Positions 24,201 to 38,800 of a stretch of 64,000 nucleotides of DNA are shown here, piece by piece (positions within the stretch are counted from its first letter, which is position 1; every line of letters starts with the position of its first letter). The stretch comes from Cladorhizidae sp. MBARI D1340-BT2 (taxonomy: Eukaryota; Porifera; Demospongiae; Poecilosclerida; Cladorhizidae), in the NCBI GenBank assembly GCA_028752905.1, contig JAQNBH010000013.1, positions 13,109,816 to 13,173,815 of the forward strand. Direction: 5' to 3'. The notes under the pieces were generated by a model, which was given only the letters and a program-made list of their open reading frames with translations, was not told the origin of the DNA and made no database searches. A program made the translations under genes and the position numbers.

Positions 24201-27200
24201 GGGTTGGGGCAAGGATTTGGGATAGGGTTAAGGCAAGTGTTAGTGCTAAGGTTAAGGGAAGGGTTAAGTTAGATTAGGGTTGAGGCAAGGGTTGAGTTAG
24301 TGCTAGGGTTGGGGCAAGGATTTGGGCTAGGGTTAAGGCAAGTGTTAGTGCTAAGGTTAAGGGAAGGGTTAAGTTAGATTAGGGTTGAGGCAAGGGTTAA
24401 GTTAGGGCTAGTGTTAAGGAAAAAGGGTTAGGGCTAGGTAGGTTTTCTCATCAGAATATCTCCCCTGTAACCATAATTGAGGTGTATATATAAAGTTGTT
24501 AATTTTGGTTGTTTGTAACCCCCCCCCCCCCCCCCTGTCAGGGGGATGTGTGGATATGCATGGAGCTACTTGACTCCAGCATGGACAAAATAGCAGAAAA
24601 GGTGTATGGCCAGAAGAAAAGAATCCCGGAGAGAATACTCGGAAAGATGACCGTCTGTGTGAGTTTTTAGTGTTGTTGTGTGTTTTGTTGTTGCTGTTGT
24701 AGTCGCTCTCTTCTGTTTGTTGTTGCTGTTGTAGTCGCTGTCTTCTGTTTGTTGTTGCTGTTGTAGTCGCTGTCTTCTGTTTGTTGTTGCTGTTGTAGTC
24801 GCTCTCTTCTGTTTGTTGTCGCTGTTGTAGTCGCTCTCTTCTGTTTGTTGTTGCTGTTGTAGTCGCTCTCTTCTGTTTGTTGTTGCTGTTGTAGTCGCTC
24901 TCTTCTGTTTGTTGTTGCTGTTGTAGTCGCTCTCTTCTGTTTGTTGTTGCTGTTGTAGTCGCTCTCTTCTGTTTGTTGTTGCTGTTGTAGTCGCTCTCTT
25001 CTGTTTGTTGTTGCTGTTGTAGTCGCTCTCTTCTGTTTGTTGTTGCTGTTGTAGTCGCTGTCTTCTGTTTGATGTTGCTGTTGTAGTCGCTCTCTTCTGT
25101 TTGTTGTTGCTGTTGTAGTCACTCTTTTCTGTTTGTTGTTGCTGTTATAGTCGCTCTCTTCTGTTTGTTGTCGCTGTTATAGTCGCTCTCTTCTGTTTGT
25201 TGTTGCTGTTTTAGTCGCTCTCTTCTGTTTGTTGTTGCTGTTGTAGTCGCTCTCTTCTGTTTGTTGTTGCTGTTTTAGTCGCTCTCTTCTGTTTGTTGTT
25301 GCTGTTGTAGTCGCTCTCTTCTGTTTGATGTTGCTGTTGTAGTCGCTCTCTTCTGTTTGTGTAGTCGCTGTCTTCTGTTTGTACTGTAGTTGCTGTTGTC
25401 ATAGTAATCTATCAGGTAATGAGAGAACATTTTATTCTCTTATGCACTTCCATTGTGGACTTCCGTGGGTTTAAGCCTGCAGGTATTGGAGGGTACAGGG
25501 TTTAAGCCTGCAGGTATCGGAGGGTACAGGGTTTAAGCCTGCAGGTATCGGAAGGTACGTGACATTTCACATGTGCCCCCCAAAATAACAAACAAAAAGT
25601 CTTTTAATAATATAACTAACGAAAAGGAAGAGGAGCACACAAGACATGAGGGGGAGGGGGGGGGGGGGGGAACAGGACGGAGATTGGATGAGGGAGGGGG
25701 GAGATGGGGGAACAGGACAGAGATTGGAGGGGGAGACGGGGGAACAGGACGTGTGGCCTTACACACATATCAGAGGGTGTGGCCTTACACTCTAGATCAG
25801 AGGGTGTGATCTTACACACAGATCAGAGGGTGTGGCCTTACACAGATCAGTGGGTGTGGCCTTACACTCTAGATCAGAGGGTGTGATCTTACACACATAT
25901 CAGAGGGTGTGGCCTTACACTCTAGATCAGAGGGTGTGATCGTACACACAGATCAGAGGGTGTGGCCTTACACAGATCAGTGGGTGTGGCCTTACACTCT
26001 AGATCAGAGGGTGTGGCCTTACACAGATCATAGGGTGTGATCTTACACACAGATCAGAGGGTGTGATCTTACACACAGATCAGAGGGTGTGGCCTTACAC
26101 AGATCAGAGGGTGTGGCCTTACACAGATCAGAGGGTGTGGCGTTACACTCTAGATCAGTGGGTGTGGCCTTACACTCTAGATCCGAGGATGTGGCATTAC
26201 ACACTAGATCAGAGGGTGTGATCTTACACACAGATCAGAGGGTGTGGCCTTACACAGATCAGAGGGTGTGACCTTACACTCTAGATCAGAGGGTGTGGCC
26301 TTACACTCTAGATCAGAGGGTAGGTGATGAAGGCTGGAACATACTGAAGCTGAAGCGTCAAGGGAATAAATTTGAGCCGATTATCGAGGCAGTTGTTGTG
26401 TGTGTAGCATGCCCTGAGGCTTGGCTGAGAAAATAAATATTGTGTACACTTGCATATAATAATACAGGGAGAGGGAATGGGCCGTGCTGGTATTAAACTT
26501 GAGAGCAAGTGACAATGTATTTACTGACACTCAAGAAATATCCCCCCCCCCCCCCTCCTCCCCCTTCCCCCGCGCCCAACTGGTGCAAAGTTGCATGAGC
26601 AGATCCCCTGCAACTCAATGGGGAGGGCCTGTTGTGAACCTGAAGCATGTTTGGGAGAAACATGGCCGCGGCTGTGGAGGAGGAGGGTTGGGAGTACTTG
26701 GAAGCAGCTCTCCTTGAAGCAGCACATGCACACTAGAAGTGAGGCCAATGGGCAGGTGCTTGGTGACAGAATTGTCCGAGTGCTGGAGGGAGGGATGGCC
26801 TTCTTGATATGCTGGCCGGCAAGAGCCAGCAGACATTTAGTTTGAAAGAGAGGGTTTGCATTTTTTTTACGATCTCATGCTGCGTCTGTGTTCAGTTTGT
26901 CCGGCATATCTCGTGGTTCTATCAGGGGTGGGGGAGTGGGAGGGGACAGTCACCCTCCCCCCCCTCCCTTGGATCTGGTTTCACAGACTTCCCCCCCCCC
27001 CCACACACACAATAACTTCACAACCCACGATTAGCTCCCCTTACAACACACCCTGAAAAGAAACATTGACAGATCTCCTCCACTGAGCTCCAGCCAGTTA
27101 TCTTTCCTCCCTGTGCCAGCTACGTATGCGGCCAGTTATCTTTCCTCCCTGTACCAGCTATGTACAGTGTATGCAGCCAGTTCTCTTTCCTCCCTGTACC

Positions 27201-30200
27201 AGCTATGTATGCAGCCAGTTATCTTTCCTCCCTGTACCAGCTATGTATGCAGTTAGTTATCTTTCCTCCCTGTGCCAGCTATGTATGCAGCCAGTTATCT
27301 TTCTTCCCTGTACCAGCTATGTATGCGGCCAGTTATCTTTCCTCCCTGTACCAGCTATGTATGCGGCCAGTTATCTTTCCTCCCTGTACCAGCTATGTAT
27401 GCGGCCAGTTATCTTTCCTCCCTGTACCAGCTATGTATGCGGCCAGTTATCTTTCCTCCCTGTACCAGCTATGTACAGTGTATGCAACCAGTTCTCTTTC
27501 CTCCCTGTGCCAGCTATGTATGCAGCCAGTTATCTTTCCTCCCTGTGCCAGCTATGTATGCGGCCAGTTATCTTTCCTCCCTGTGCCAGCTATGTATGCA
27601 GCCAGTTCTCTTTCCTCCCTGTACCAGCTATGTATGCAGCCAGTTATCTTTCCTCCCTGTACCAGCTATGTATGCAGTTAGTTATCTTTCCTCCAGGTAC
27701 CAGCTATGTATGCAGCCAGTTATCTTTCCTCCCTGTGCCAGCTATGTATGCAGCCAGTTATCTTTCCTCCCTGTACCAGCTATGTATGCAGCCAGTTCTC
27801 TTTCTTCCCTGTACCAGCTATGTATGCAGCCAGTTATCTTTCCTTCCTGTACCAGCTATGTATGCAGCCAGTTATCTTTCTTCCCTGTACCAGCTATGTA
27901 TGCAGTTAGTTATCTTTGCTCCCTGTAGCCAGTTCTCTCTCTGCCTTTAACTCACTCACTGGTGTAAGCCTGTACAAAAGCTATTAGAAGAAATCATAAG
28001 AGTTCTAAGATATCCTATGGACATTTAAAAAAAAAGCTGAATTCTTCTATGGCTTGCCTACCAAATAAGAAGGCCATAAACATTTGGTAACTAGAGGGGA
28101 AATATTGAAAAATGCAGATCATTAATTCAACTACCTGCCACAGCATGCTGAGGAACCAGAGTCTCCACAGTGTAGCTAGGGGATGCTGAGGAACCAGAGT
28201 CTCCACAGTATAGCTAGAGCATGCTGAGGAACCAGAGTCTCCACAGTGTAGCTAGAGCATGCTGAGGAACCAGAGTCTCCACAGTGTAGCTAGAGCATGC
28301 TGAGGAACCAGAGTCTCCACAGTGTGGCTAGAGCATGCTGAGGATCCAGAGTATCCACAGTGTAGCGAGGGGATGCTGAGGAACCAGAGTCTCCACAGTG
28401 TGGCTAGAGCATGCTGAGGAACCAGAGTCTCCACAGTGTAGAGCATGCTGAGGAACCAGAGTCTCCACAGTGTAGCTAGAGCATGCTGAGGAACCAGAGT
28501 CTCCACAGTGTGGCTAGGGGATGCTGAGGAACCAGAGTCTCCACAGTGTAGCTAGAGCATGCTGAGGAACCAGAGTCTCCACAGTGTGGCTAGAGCATGC
28601 TGAGGAACCAGAGTCTCCACAGTGTAGCTAGAGCATGCTGAGGAACCAGAGTCTCCACAGTGTGGCTAGAGCATGCTGAGGAACCAGAGTCTCCACAGTG
28701 TAGCTAGAGCATGCTGAGGAACCAGAGTCTCCACAGTGTGGCTAGGGGATGCCCAGAGTCTCCACAGTGTAGCTAGAGCATGCTGAGGAACCAGAGTCTC
28801 CACAGTGTAGCTAGAGCATGCTGAGGAACCAGAGTCTCCACAGTGTGGCTAGAGCATGCTGAGGAACCAGAGTATCCACAGTGTAGCTAGGGGATGCTGA
28901 GGAACCAGAGTCTCCACAGTGTAGCTAGAGCATGCTGAGGAACCAGAGTCTCCACAGTCTCCACAGTGTAGCTAGAGCATGCTGAGGAACCAGAGTATCC
29001 ACAGTGTAGCTAGGGGATGCTGAGGAACCAGAGTCTCCACAGTGTGGCTAGAGCATGCTGAGGAACCAGAGTCTCCACAGTGTGGCTAGGGGATGCTGAG
29101 GAACCAGAGTCTCCACAGTGTGGCTAGAGCATGCTGAGGAACCAGAGTCTCCACAGTGTAGCTAGAGGAACCAGAGTCTCCACAGTGTGGCTAGAGCATG
29201 CTGAGGAACCAGAGTCTCTACAGTGTGGCTAGAGCATGCTGAGGAACCAGAGTCTCCACAGTGTGGCTAGAGCATGCTGAGGAACCAGTGTCTCCACAGT
29301 GTGGCTAGAGCATGCTGAGGAACCAGAGTCTCCACAGTGTAGAGCATGCTGAGGAACCAGAGTCTCCACAGTGTAGCTAGAGCATGCTGAAGAACCAGAA
29401 TCTCCACAGTGTAGCTAGGGGGTGCTGAGGAACCAGAGTCTCCACAGTGTGGCTAGAGCATGCTGAGGAACCAGAGTATCCACGGTGTAGCTAGGGGATG
29501 CTGAGGAACCAGAGTCTCCACAGTGTAGCTAGAGCATGGTTTGGAATTGAGTAACAACGCCAGAAAGAAATCTCAGTCTCCTTGCTCTGACAGCTACTTA
29601 CTGTGCGGCCAGTTCTCAATCCTTAAACTTGTATACAACCATTTCTCTTGACCTGTTTATTTTGTCCGAAGCGACCATTTTCTTTTTTGTTTAGGAAGGG
29701 GTCACCCTTTCATTTTTGTCTCGGTGAACTTACACTGCACAGGAAGAAAGGTATCCAGGAGATACGGTCATGTGTGACACACAAATTCCTTGTCCACTTT
29801 CCCAGCAAGGGCTACTTCGTTTACCAATTATCATTCTTTTGACAAAAGAAAAAAGACCACTTGCACCCTCTTGTCTGTTTAAGAGACCTTGATCATCTTA
29901 CGGAGGCCGCAACTTGAATGTGAAAGAACCTTGAATTGTCAACTCACAGATAATGCTAACAAATGGTGCCATTATTTAGGATAACACACCTTGAGAAGGG
30001 ATGATGGTAGCCATTGCTGTCTCTGTGCTTAAACCAGCTCTGTGTGTAGATTGCACAAAATGAATGATGGGAGCCGATATGGCAAACATTATGATGCATC
30101 CTTCAAAGCTTGACAGCCCTGTGGATGTAGTAGAACTTCAGCGTTTCAATGACTGTGGGATATGTAGCTACATCAGCCGTTCCAGCAAGTGGATGCCTCT

Positions 30201-33200
30201 TGGGAGGATCCTGAAGGGGAGATGTCCATTTGGAGGAGATATTAAACAAGATATGGATCGAACAGAACTGATGCTAGTAAACAGAACTGATGCTAGTAAG
30301 GTTACTTGAGCAGAACTTATGCTAGTAAGGTTACTTGAACAGAACTGATGCTACAGTAAGGTTACTTGAACAGAACTGATGCTAGTAAGGTTACTTGTAC
30401 AGAACTGATGCTAGTAAGGCTACTTGAACAGAACTGATGCTAGTAAGGTTACTTGAACAGAACTGATGCTAGTAAGGTTACTTGAACAGAACTGATGCTA
30501 GTAAGGTTACTTGAACAGAACTGATGCTAGTAAGGTTACTTGAACAGAACTGATGCTAGTAAGGTCACTTGAACAGAACTCATGCTAGTAAGGTCACTTG
30601 AACAGAACTGATGCTAGTAAGGTTACTTGAACAGAACTGATGCTAGTAAGGATACTTGAGCAGAACTGATGCTAGTAAGGTTACTTGAACAGAACTGATG
30701 CTAGTAAGGCTAGTAAGGTTACTTGAACAGAACTGATGCTAGTAAGGTTACTTGAACAGAACTGATGCTAGTAAGGTTACTTGAACAGAACTGATGCTAG
30801 TAAGGTTACTTGAACAGAACTGATGCTAGTAAGGTTACTTGAACAGAACTGATGCTAGTAAGGTTACTTGAACAGAACTGATGCTAGTAAGGTTACTTCA
30901 ACAGAACTGATGCTAGTAAGGTTACTTGAACAGAACTGATGCTAGTAAGGTTACTTCAACAGAACTGATGCTAGTAAGGTTACTTGAGCAGAACTGATGC
31001 TAGTAAGGTTACTTGAACAGAACTGATGCTAGTAAGGTTACTTGAACAGAACTGATGCTAGTAAGGTTACTTGAGCAGAACTGATGCTAGTAAGGTTACT
31101 TGAGCAGAACTGATGCTAGTAAGGTTACTTGAACAGAACTGATGCTAGTAAGGTTACTTGAACAGAACTGATGCTAGTAAGGTTACTTGAGTAGAACTGA
31201 TGCTAGTAAGGTTACTTGAACAGAACTGATGCTAGTAAGGTTACTTGAACAGAACTGATGCTAGTAAGGTTACTTGAACAGAACTGATGCTAGTAAGGTT
31301 ACTTGAACAGAACTGATGCTAGTAAGGTTACTTGAGCAGAACTGATGCTAGTAAGGTTACTTGAGCAGAACTGATGCTAGTAAGGTTACCTGAGCAGAAC
31401 TGATGCTAGTAAGGCTACTTGAACAGAACTGATGCTATTAAGGTTACTTGAACAGAACTGATGCTAGTAAGGTTACTTGAACAGAACTGATGCTAGTAAG
31501 GTTACTTGAGCAGAACTGATGCTAGTAAGGCTAGTAAGGTTACTTGAACAGAACTGATGCTAGTAAGGTTACTTGAACAGAACTGATGCTAGTAAGGTTA
31601 CTTGAACAGAACTGATGATAGTAAGGTTACTTGAACAGAACTGATGCTAGTAAGGTTACTTGAGTAGAACTGATGCTAGTAAGGTTACTTGAACAGAACT
31701 GATGCTAGTAAGGTTACTTGAACAGAACTGATGCTAGTAAGGTTACTTGAACAGAACTGATGCTAGTAAGGTTACTTGAGCAGAACTGATGCTAGTAAGG
31801 TTACTTGAGCAGAACTGATGCTAGTAAGGTTACTTGAACAGAACTGATGCTAGTAAGGTTACTTGAACAGAACTGATGCTAGTAAGGTTACTTGAACAGA
31901 ACTGATGCTAGTAAGGTTACTTGAACAGAACTGATGCTAGTAAAGTTACTTGAGTAGAACTGATGCTAGTAAGGTTACTTGAGCAGAACTGATGCTAGTA
32001 AGGTTACCTGAGCAGAACTGATGCTAGTAAGGCTACTTGAACAGAACTGATGCTATTAAGGTTACTTGAACAGAACTGATGCTAGTAAGGTTACTTGAAC
32101 AGAACTGATGCTAGTAAGGTTACTTGAGCAGAACTGATGCTAGTAAGGCTAGTAAGGTTACTTGAACAGAACTGATGCTAGTAAGGTTACTTGAACAGAA
32201 CTGATGCTAGTAAGGTTACTTGAACAGAACTGATGATAGTAAGGTTACTTGAACAGAACTGATGCTAGTAAGGTTACTTGAGTAGAACTGATGCTAGTAA
32301 GGTTACTTGAACAGAACTGATGCTAGTAAGGTTACTTGAACAGAACTGATGCTAGTAAGGTTACTTGAGCAGAACTGATGCTAGTAAGGTTACTTGAACA
32401 GAACTGATGCTAGTAAGGTTACTTGAACAGAACTGATGCTAGTAAAGTTACTTGAGTAGAACTGATGCTAGTAAGGTTACTTGAACAGAACTGATGCTAG
32501 TAAGGTTACTTGAACAGAACTGATGCTAGTAAGGTTACTTGAACAGAACTGATGCTAGTAAGGTTACCTGAGCAGAACTGATGCTAGTAAGGCTACGTGA
32601 ACAGAACTGATGCTAGTAATGTTACTTGAACAGAACTGATGCTAGTAAGGTTACTTGAACAGAACTGATGCTAGTAAGGTTTCTTGAACAGAACTGATGC
32701 TAGTAAGGTTACTTGAACAGAACTGATGCTAGTAAGGTTACTTGAACAGAACTGATGCTAGTAAGGTTACTTGAACAGAACTGATGCTAGTAAGGTTACT
32801 TGAACAGAACTGATGCTAGTAAGGTTACTTGAACAGAACTGATGCTAGTAAGGTTACTTGAACAGAACTGATGCTAGTAAGGTTACTTGAGCAGAACTGA
32901 TGCTAGTAAGGTTACTTGAGCAGAACTGATGCTAGTAAGGTTACCTGAGCAGAACTGATGCTAGTAAGGCTACTTGAACAGAACTGATGCTATTAAGGTT
33001 ACTTGAACAGAACTGATGCTAGTAAGGTTACTTGAACAGAACTGATGCTAGTAAGGTTACTTGAGCAGAACTGATGCTAGTAAGGCTAGTAAGGTTACTT
33101 GAACAGAACTGATGCTAGTAAGGTTACTTGAACAGAACTGATGCTAGTAAGGTTACTTGAACAGAACTGATGATAGTAAGGTTACTTGAACAGAACTGAT

Positions 33201-35844
33201 GCTAGTAAGGTTACTTGAGTAGAACTGATGCTAGTAAGGTTACTTGAACAGAACTGATGCTAGTAAGGTTACTTGAACAGAACTGATGCTAGTAAGGTTA
33301 CTTGAACAGAACTGATGCTAGTAAGGTTACTTGAGCAGAACTGATGCTAGTAAGGTTACTTGAGCAGAACTGATGCTAGTAAGGTTACTTGAACAGAACT
33401 GATGCTAGTAAGGTTACTTGAACAGAACTGATGCTAGTAAGGTTACTTGAACAGAACTGATGCTAGTAAGGTTACTTGAACAGAACTGATGCTAGTAAAG
33501 TTACTTGAGTAGAACTGATGCTAGTAAGGTTACTTGAGCAGAACTGATGCTAGTAAGGTTACCTGAGCAGAACTGATGCTAGTAAGGCTACTTGAACAGA
33601 ACTGATGCTATTAAGGTTACTTGAACAGAACTGATGCTAGTAAGGTTACTTGAACAGAACTGATGCTAGTAAGGTTACTTGAGCAGAACTGATGCTAGTA
33701 AGGCTAGTAAGGTTACTTGAACAGAACTGATGCTAGTAAGGTTACTTGAACAGAACTGATGCTAGTAAGGTTACTTGAACAGAACTGATGATAGTAAGGT
33801 TACTTGAACAGAACTGATGCTAGTAAGGTTACTTGAGTAGAACTGATGCTAGTAAGGTTACTTGAACAGAACTGATGCTAGTAAGGTTACTTGAACAGAA
33901 CTGATGCTAGTAAGGTTACTTGAGCAGAACTGATGCTAGTAAGGTTACTTGAACAGAACTGATGCTAGTAAGGTTACTTGAACAGAACTGATGCTAGTAA
34001 AGTTACTTGAGTAGAACTGATGCTAGTAAGGTTACTTGAACAGAACTGATGCTAGTAAGGTTACTTGAACAGAACTGATGCTAGTAAGGTTACTTGAACA
34101 GAACTGATGCTAGTAAGGTTACCTGAGCAGAACTGATGCTAGTAAGGCTACGTGAACAGAACTGATGCTAGTAATGTTACTTGAACAGAACTGATGCTAG
34201 TAAGGTTACTTGAACAGAACTGATGCTAGTAAGGTTTCTTGAACAGAACTGATGCTAGTAAGGTTACTTGAACAGAACTGATGCTAGTAAGGTTACTTGA
34301 ACAGAACTGATGCTAGTAAGGTTACTTGAACAGAACTGATGCTAGTAAGGTTACTTGAACAGAACTGATGCTAGTAAGGTTACTTGAACAGAACTGATGC
34401 TAGTAAGGTTACTTGAACAGAACTGATGCTAGTAAGGATACTTGAGCAGAACTGATGCTAGTAAGGTTACTTGAACAGAACTGATGCTAGTAAGGTTACT
34501 TGAACAGAACTGATGCTAGTAAGGTTACTTGAACAGAACTGATGCTAGTAAGGTTACCTGAGCAGAACTGATGCTAGTAAGGCTACGTGAACAGAACTGA
34601 TGCTAGTAATGTTACTTGAACAGAACTGATGCTAGTAAGGTTACTTGAACAGAACAGAACTGATGCTAGTAAGGTTACTTGAGCAGAACTGATGCTAGTA
34701 AGGTTACTTGAGCAGAACTGATGCTAGTAAGGTTACTTGAACAGAACTGATGCTAGTAAGGTTACTTGAACAGAACTGATGCTAGTAAGGTTACTTGAAC
34801 AGAACTGATGCTAGTAAGGTTACTTGAACAGAACTGATGCTAGTAAGGTTACTTGAACAGAACTGATGCTAGTAAGGTTACTTGAACAGAACTGATGCTA
34901 GTAAGGTTACTTGAACAGAACTGATGCTAGTAAGGTTACTTGAACAGAACTGATGCTAGTAAGGTTACTTGAACAGAACTGATGCTAGTAAGGTTACTTG
35001 AACAGAACTGATGCTAGTAAGGTTACTTGAACAGAACTGATGCTAGTAAGGTTACTTGAACAGAACTGATGCTAGTAAGGTTACTTGAGCAGAACTGATG
35101 CTAGTAAGGTTACTTGAACAGAGCTGATGCTAGTAAGGTTACTTGAACAGAGCTGATGCTAGTAAGGTTACTTGAACAGAACTGATGCTAGTAAGGTTAC
35201 TTGAACAGAACTGATGCTAGTAAGGTTACTTGAACAGAACTGATGCTGGTAAGGTTACTTGAACAGAACTGATGCTAGTAAGGTTACTTGAACAGAACTG
35301 ATGCTAGTAAGGTTACTTCAACAGAACTGATGCTAGTAAGGTTACTTGAACAGAACTGATGCTAGTAAGGTTACTTGAGCAGAACTGATGCTAGTAAGGT
35401 TACTTGAACAGAGCTGATGCTAGTAAGGTTACTTGAACAGAGCTGATGCTAGTAAGGTTACTTGAACAGAACTGATGCTAGTAAGGTTACTTGAACAGAA
35501 CTGATGCTAGTAAGGTTACTTGAACAGAACTGATGCTGGTAAGGTTACTTGAACAGAACTGATGCTAGTAAGGTTACTTGAGCAGAACTGATACTAGTAA
35601 GGGTTACTATGCCACACCCACTTACTGACGTCTTGTATTGGCAGCACAAAGAACACCCTGGAATGTAAACAGGCTAGGGGGAAACCCACTCTCCCCCGGA
35701 TAAAAGACGCACCATAGCCACATGGAAGCGCATGTTTCATGGACATGGATTGACCTGTTTCTAAGTGGGTAAAGTGGAGTCTAAGAGGGTGTGGTCTAGA
35801 CATCTATATTCTTGTTTCCATTCCTTTTTGACGTGCTAATCTAT

Positions 35845-35877
<33 letters not shown>

Positions 35878-38800
35878 CATACTAAATGTACCAGTGGACC
35901 ATTGGGAAACTTCTTTTGGAGTAACTTGCATGTAGCTCGGGGGTCTGCTATTGGCTGCTGGTTATAATAGGCAGGGGTAGAGTAGCACTCGATTTCCTTT
36001 TGTAGAGCACCATAATTATAGTAAGTCACGCCCACCTCGACTTGGTTTCCTTTTTCTGTAGAGTGCACAATAAGCCACACCCACCAGGACTTCGTCCACC
36101 CCTCTGTAGAGCACATTATAAGCCACACCCACCAGGACTTGATCCTTCTGTAGAGCATATTATAAGCCACACCCACCAGGACTTCATCCACTTCTGTGGA
36201 GCACATTATAAGCCACACCCACCATGACTTCATCCACTTCTGTAGAGCACATTATATGCCACACCCACCAGGAGTTATTCGAGCACACAATAAGCCACAC
36301 TCACCAGGACTTGATTCCCGCACAGTATAAGCCACACCCACTGGGACTTGATTCCCTTCTGTGGAGAATTCTAGTCAGTGATGCGCACTAGCTCCCACAG
36401 GCTTCCCCGTAGAGGACCCTTCTAGTATAAATGCCATGCTATATAATAGTCTGTGCACTAGCTCCCACAGGCTTCCCCGTAGAGGACCCTCCTAGTAGTA
36501 TAAATGCCATGCTATATAAAAGTCTGTGCACTAGCTCAAACAGGCTTCCCCGTAGAGGACCCTCCTAGTATAAATGCCATGCTATATAATAGTCTGCTTT
36601 AAATGTACTTTTTGTTAGTGGATGTACATACCACTACTTCAGACATAGTTTTCTCTCAGTTGACATAATTAAATTACAGTGACCTCAATAATCACTCTCT
36701 CGACGTTTCGACTAGTTGCTCTAGCCTACATTAGGAACAACAACAAAAATTTAATGAAGGCTAGAGCATCTGGTCGAAACGTCGAGAGAGTAAAAATTCA
36801 AGTTTATTATTGAGGAGTAGTTTTCTTTGTTCCTGTCGTGTGCAAGGGGAGGGTGGAGGAGTTGGTCTTTATTTGGCATCCACTGGCAGCTCCAAGTGTG
36901 GACATCAAGTGTCCTCTTTATAAGGATGGTGATGATCTTCAGGCTTGTCTGCACTGGCACACGGGTCCTTGCCACTCCAAGAAGGGGCAAGTGTTGTCCA
37001 CCCTGACCTGATCCTGTACAACCCTTGTCTACCCTGACCTGATCCTGTGCAACCCTTGTCCACCCTGACCTGATCCTGTGCAACCCTTGTCCACCCTGAC
37101 CTGATCCCGTACAACCCTTGTCCACCCTGACCTGATACTTGTCCACCCTGACCTGATCCTGTGCCACCCTTGTCCACACTGACCTGATCTTGTGCAACCC
37201 TTGTCCACCCTGACCTGATCCTGTACAACCCTTGTCCACCCTGACCTGATCCTGTACAACCCTTGTCCACCCTGACCTGATCCTGTGCAACCCTTGTCCA
37301 CCCTGACCTGATCCTGTGCAACCCTTGTCCACCCTGACCTGATCCTGTGCAACCCTTGTCCACCCTGACCTGATCCTGTGCAACCCTTGTCCACCCTGAC
37401 CTGATCCTGTACAACCCTTGTCCACCCTGACCTGATCCTCTGCAACCCTTATCCACACTGACCTGATCCTGTGCAACCCTTGTCCACCCTGACCTGATCC
37501 TGTGCAACCCTAGTCCACCCTGACCTGATCCTGTACAACCCTTGTCCACCCTGACCTGATCCTGTGCAACTCTTGTCCACCCTGACCTAATCCTGCACAA
37601 CCCTTATCCACCCTGACCTGATCCTGTGCAACCCTTGTCCACCCTGACCTGATCCTGTGCAAACCTTGTCCACCCTGACCTGATCCTGTACAACCCTTGT
37701 CCACCCTGACCTGATCCTGTGCAACCCTTATCCACCCTGACCTGATCCTGTGCAACCCTTGTCCACCCTGACCTGATCCTGTACAACCCTTGTCCACCCT
37801 GACCTGATCCTCTGCAACCCTTGTCCACCCTGACCTGATCCTGTGCAACCCTTGTCCACCCTGACCTGATCCTGTACAACCCTTGTCCACCCTGACCTGA
37901 TCCTGTGCAACCCTTGTCCACCCTGACCTGATCCTGTACAACCCTTGTCCACCCTGACCTGATCCTGTGCAACCCTTGTCCACCCTGACCTGATCCTCTG
38001 CAACCCTTGTCCACCCTGACCTGATCCTGTGCAACCCTTGTCCACCCTGACCTGATCCTGTGCAACCCTTGTCCACCCTGACCTGATCCTGTGCAACCCT
38101 TGTCCACCCTGACCTGATCCTGTGCAACCCTTGTCCACCCTGACCTGATCCTGTGCAACCCTTGTCCACACTGACCTAATCCCGTACAACCCTTGTCCAC
38201 CCTGACCTAATCCCGTACAACCCTTGTCCACACTGACCTGATCCTGTGCAACCCTTGTCCACCCTGACCTGATCCTGTGCAACCCTTGTCCACCCTGACC
38301 TGATCCTGTACAACCCTTGTCCACCCTGACCTGATCCTGTGCAACCCTTGTCCACCCTGACCTGATCCTGTGCAACCCTTGTCCACCCTGACCTGATCCT
38401 GTGCAACCCTTGTCCACCCTGACCTGATCCTGTGCAACCATTATCCACACTAACCTCATCCTGCACAGACCTATCCATCCTGACTGATCCTGCAGACTTG
38501 CACAACCCTATCCCCCACAAACAATCACCACCCAATCAACAACACATTCATGAGGACCACCACACACCTACTCCTGCAAGCACAGCACATTCCTAACAGA
38601 TGCTCGCAGCAGATCCTGCAATGCTGCCCACAAGTTATTGCCACCAATCAGCAACACATTGTCACCACTACTCATTGTTCCCAGTCCCACCACATGGACT
38701 GCCCTAGCAGCAACAAACTTAGTAGTTACCCAGGCAATGATGAGGCAATGATGAGGTAATCTGCATGAAGCTTTGATGGGTAGAGCTGGTTAGGCATGCT

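Noticed and set aside
30262..35605. CRISPR-like array of 29-bp repeats
   Set aside because: Units are contiguous without spacers, and the context is a eukaryotic intron.
36751..38535. Arg/Gly/Val/Asp-rich repeat frames of up to 243 codons, minus strand
   Set aside because: A 32-bp minisatellite read in rotating frames, within intron 6 of the kinase gene.
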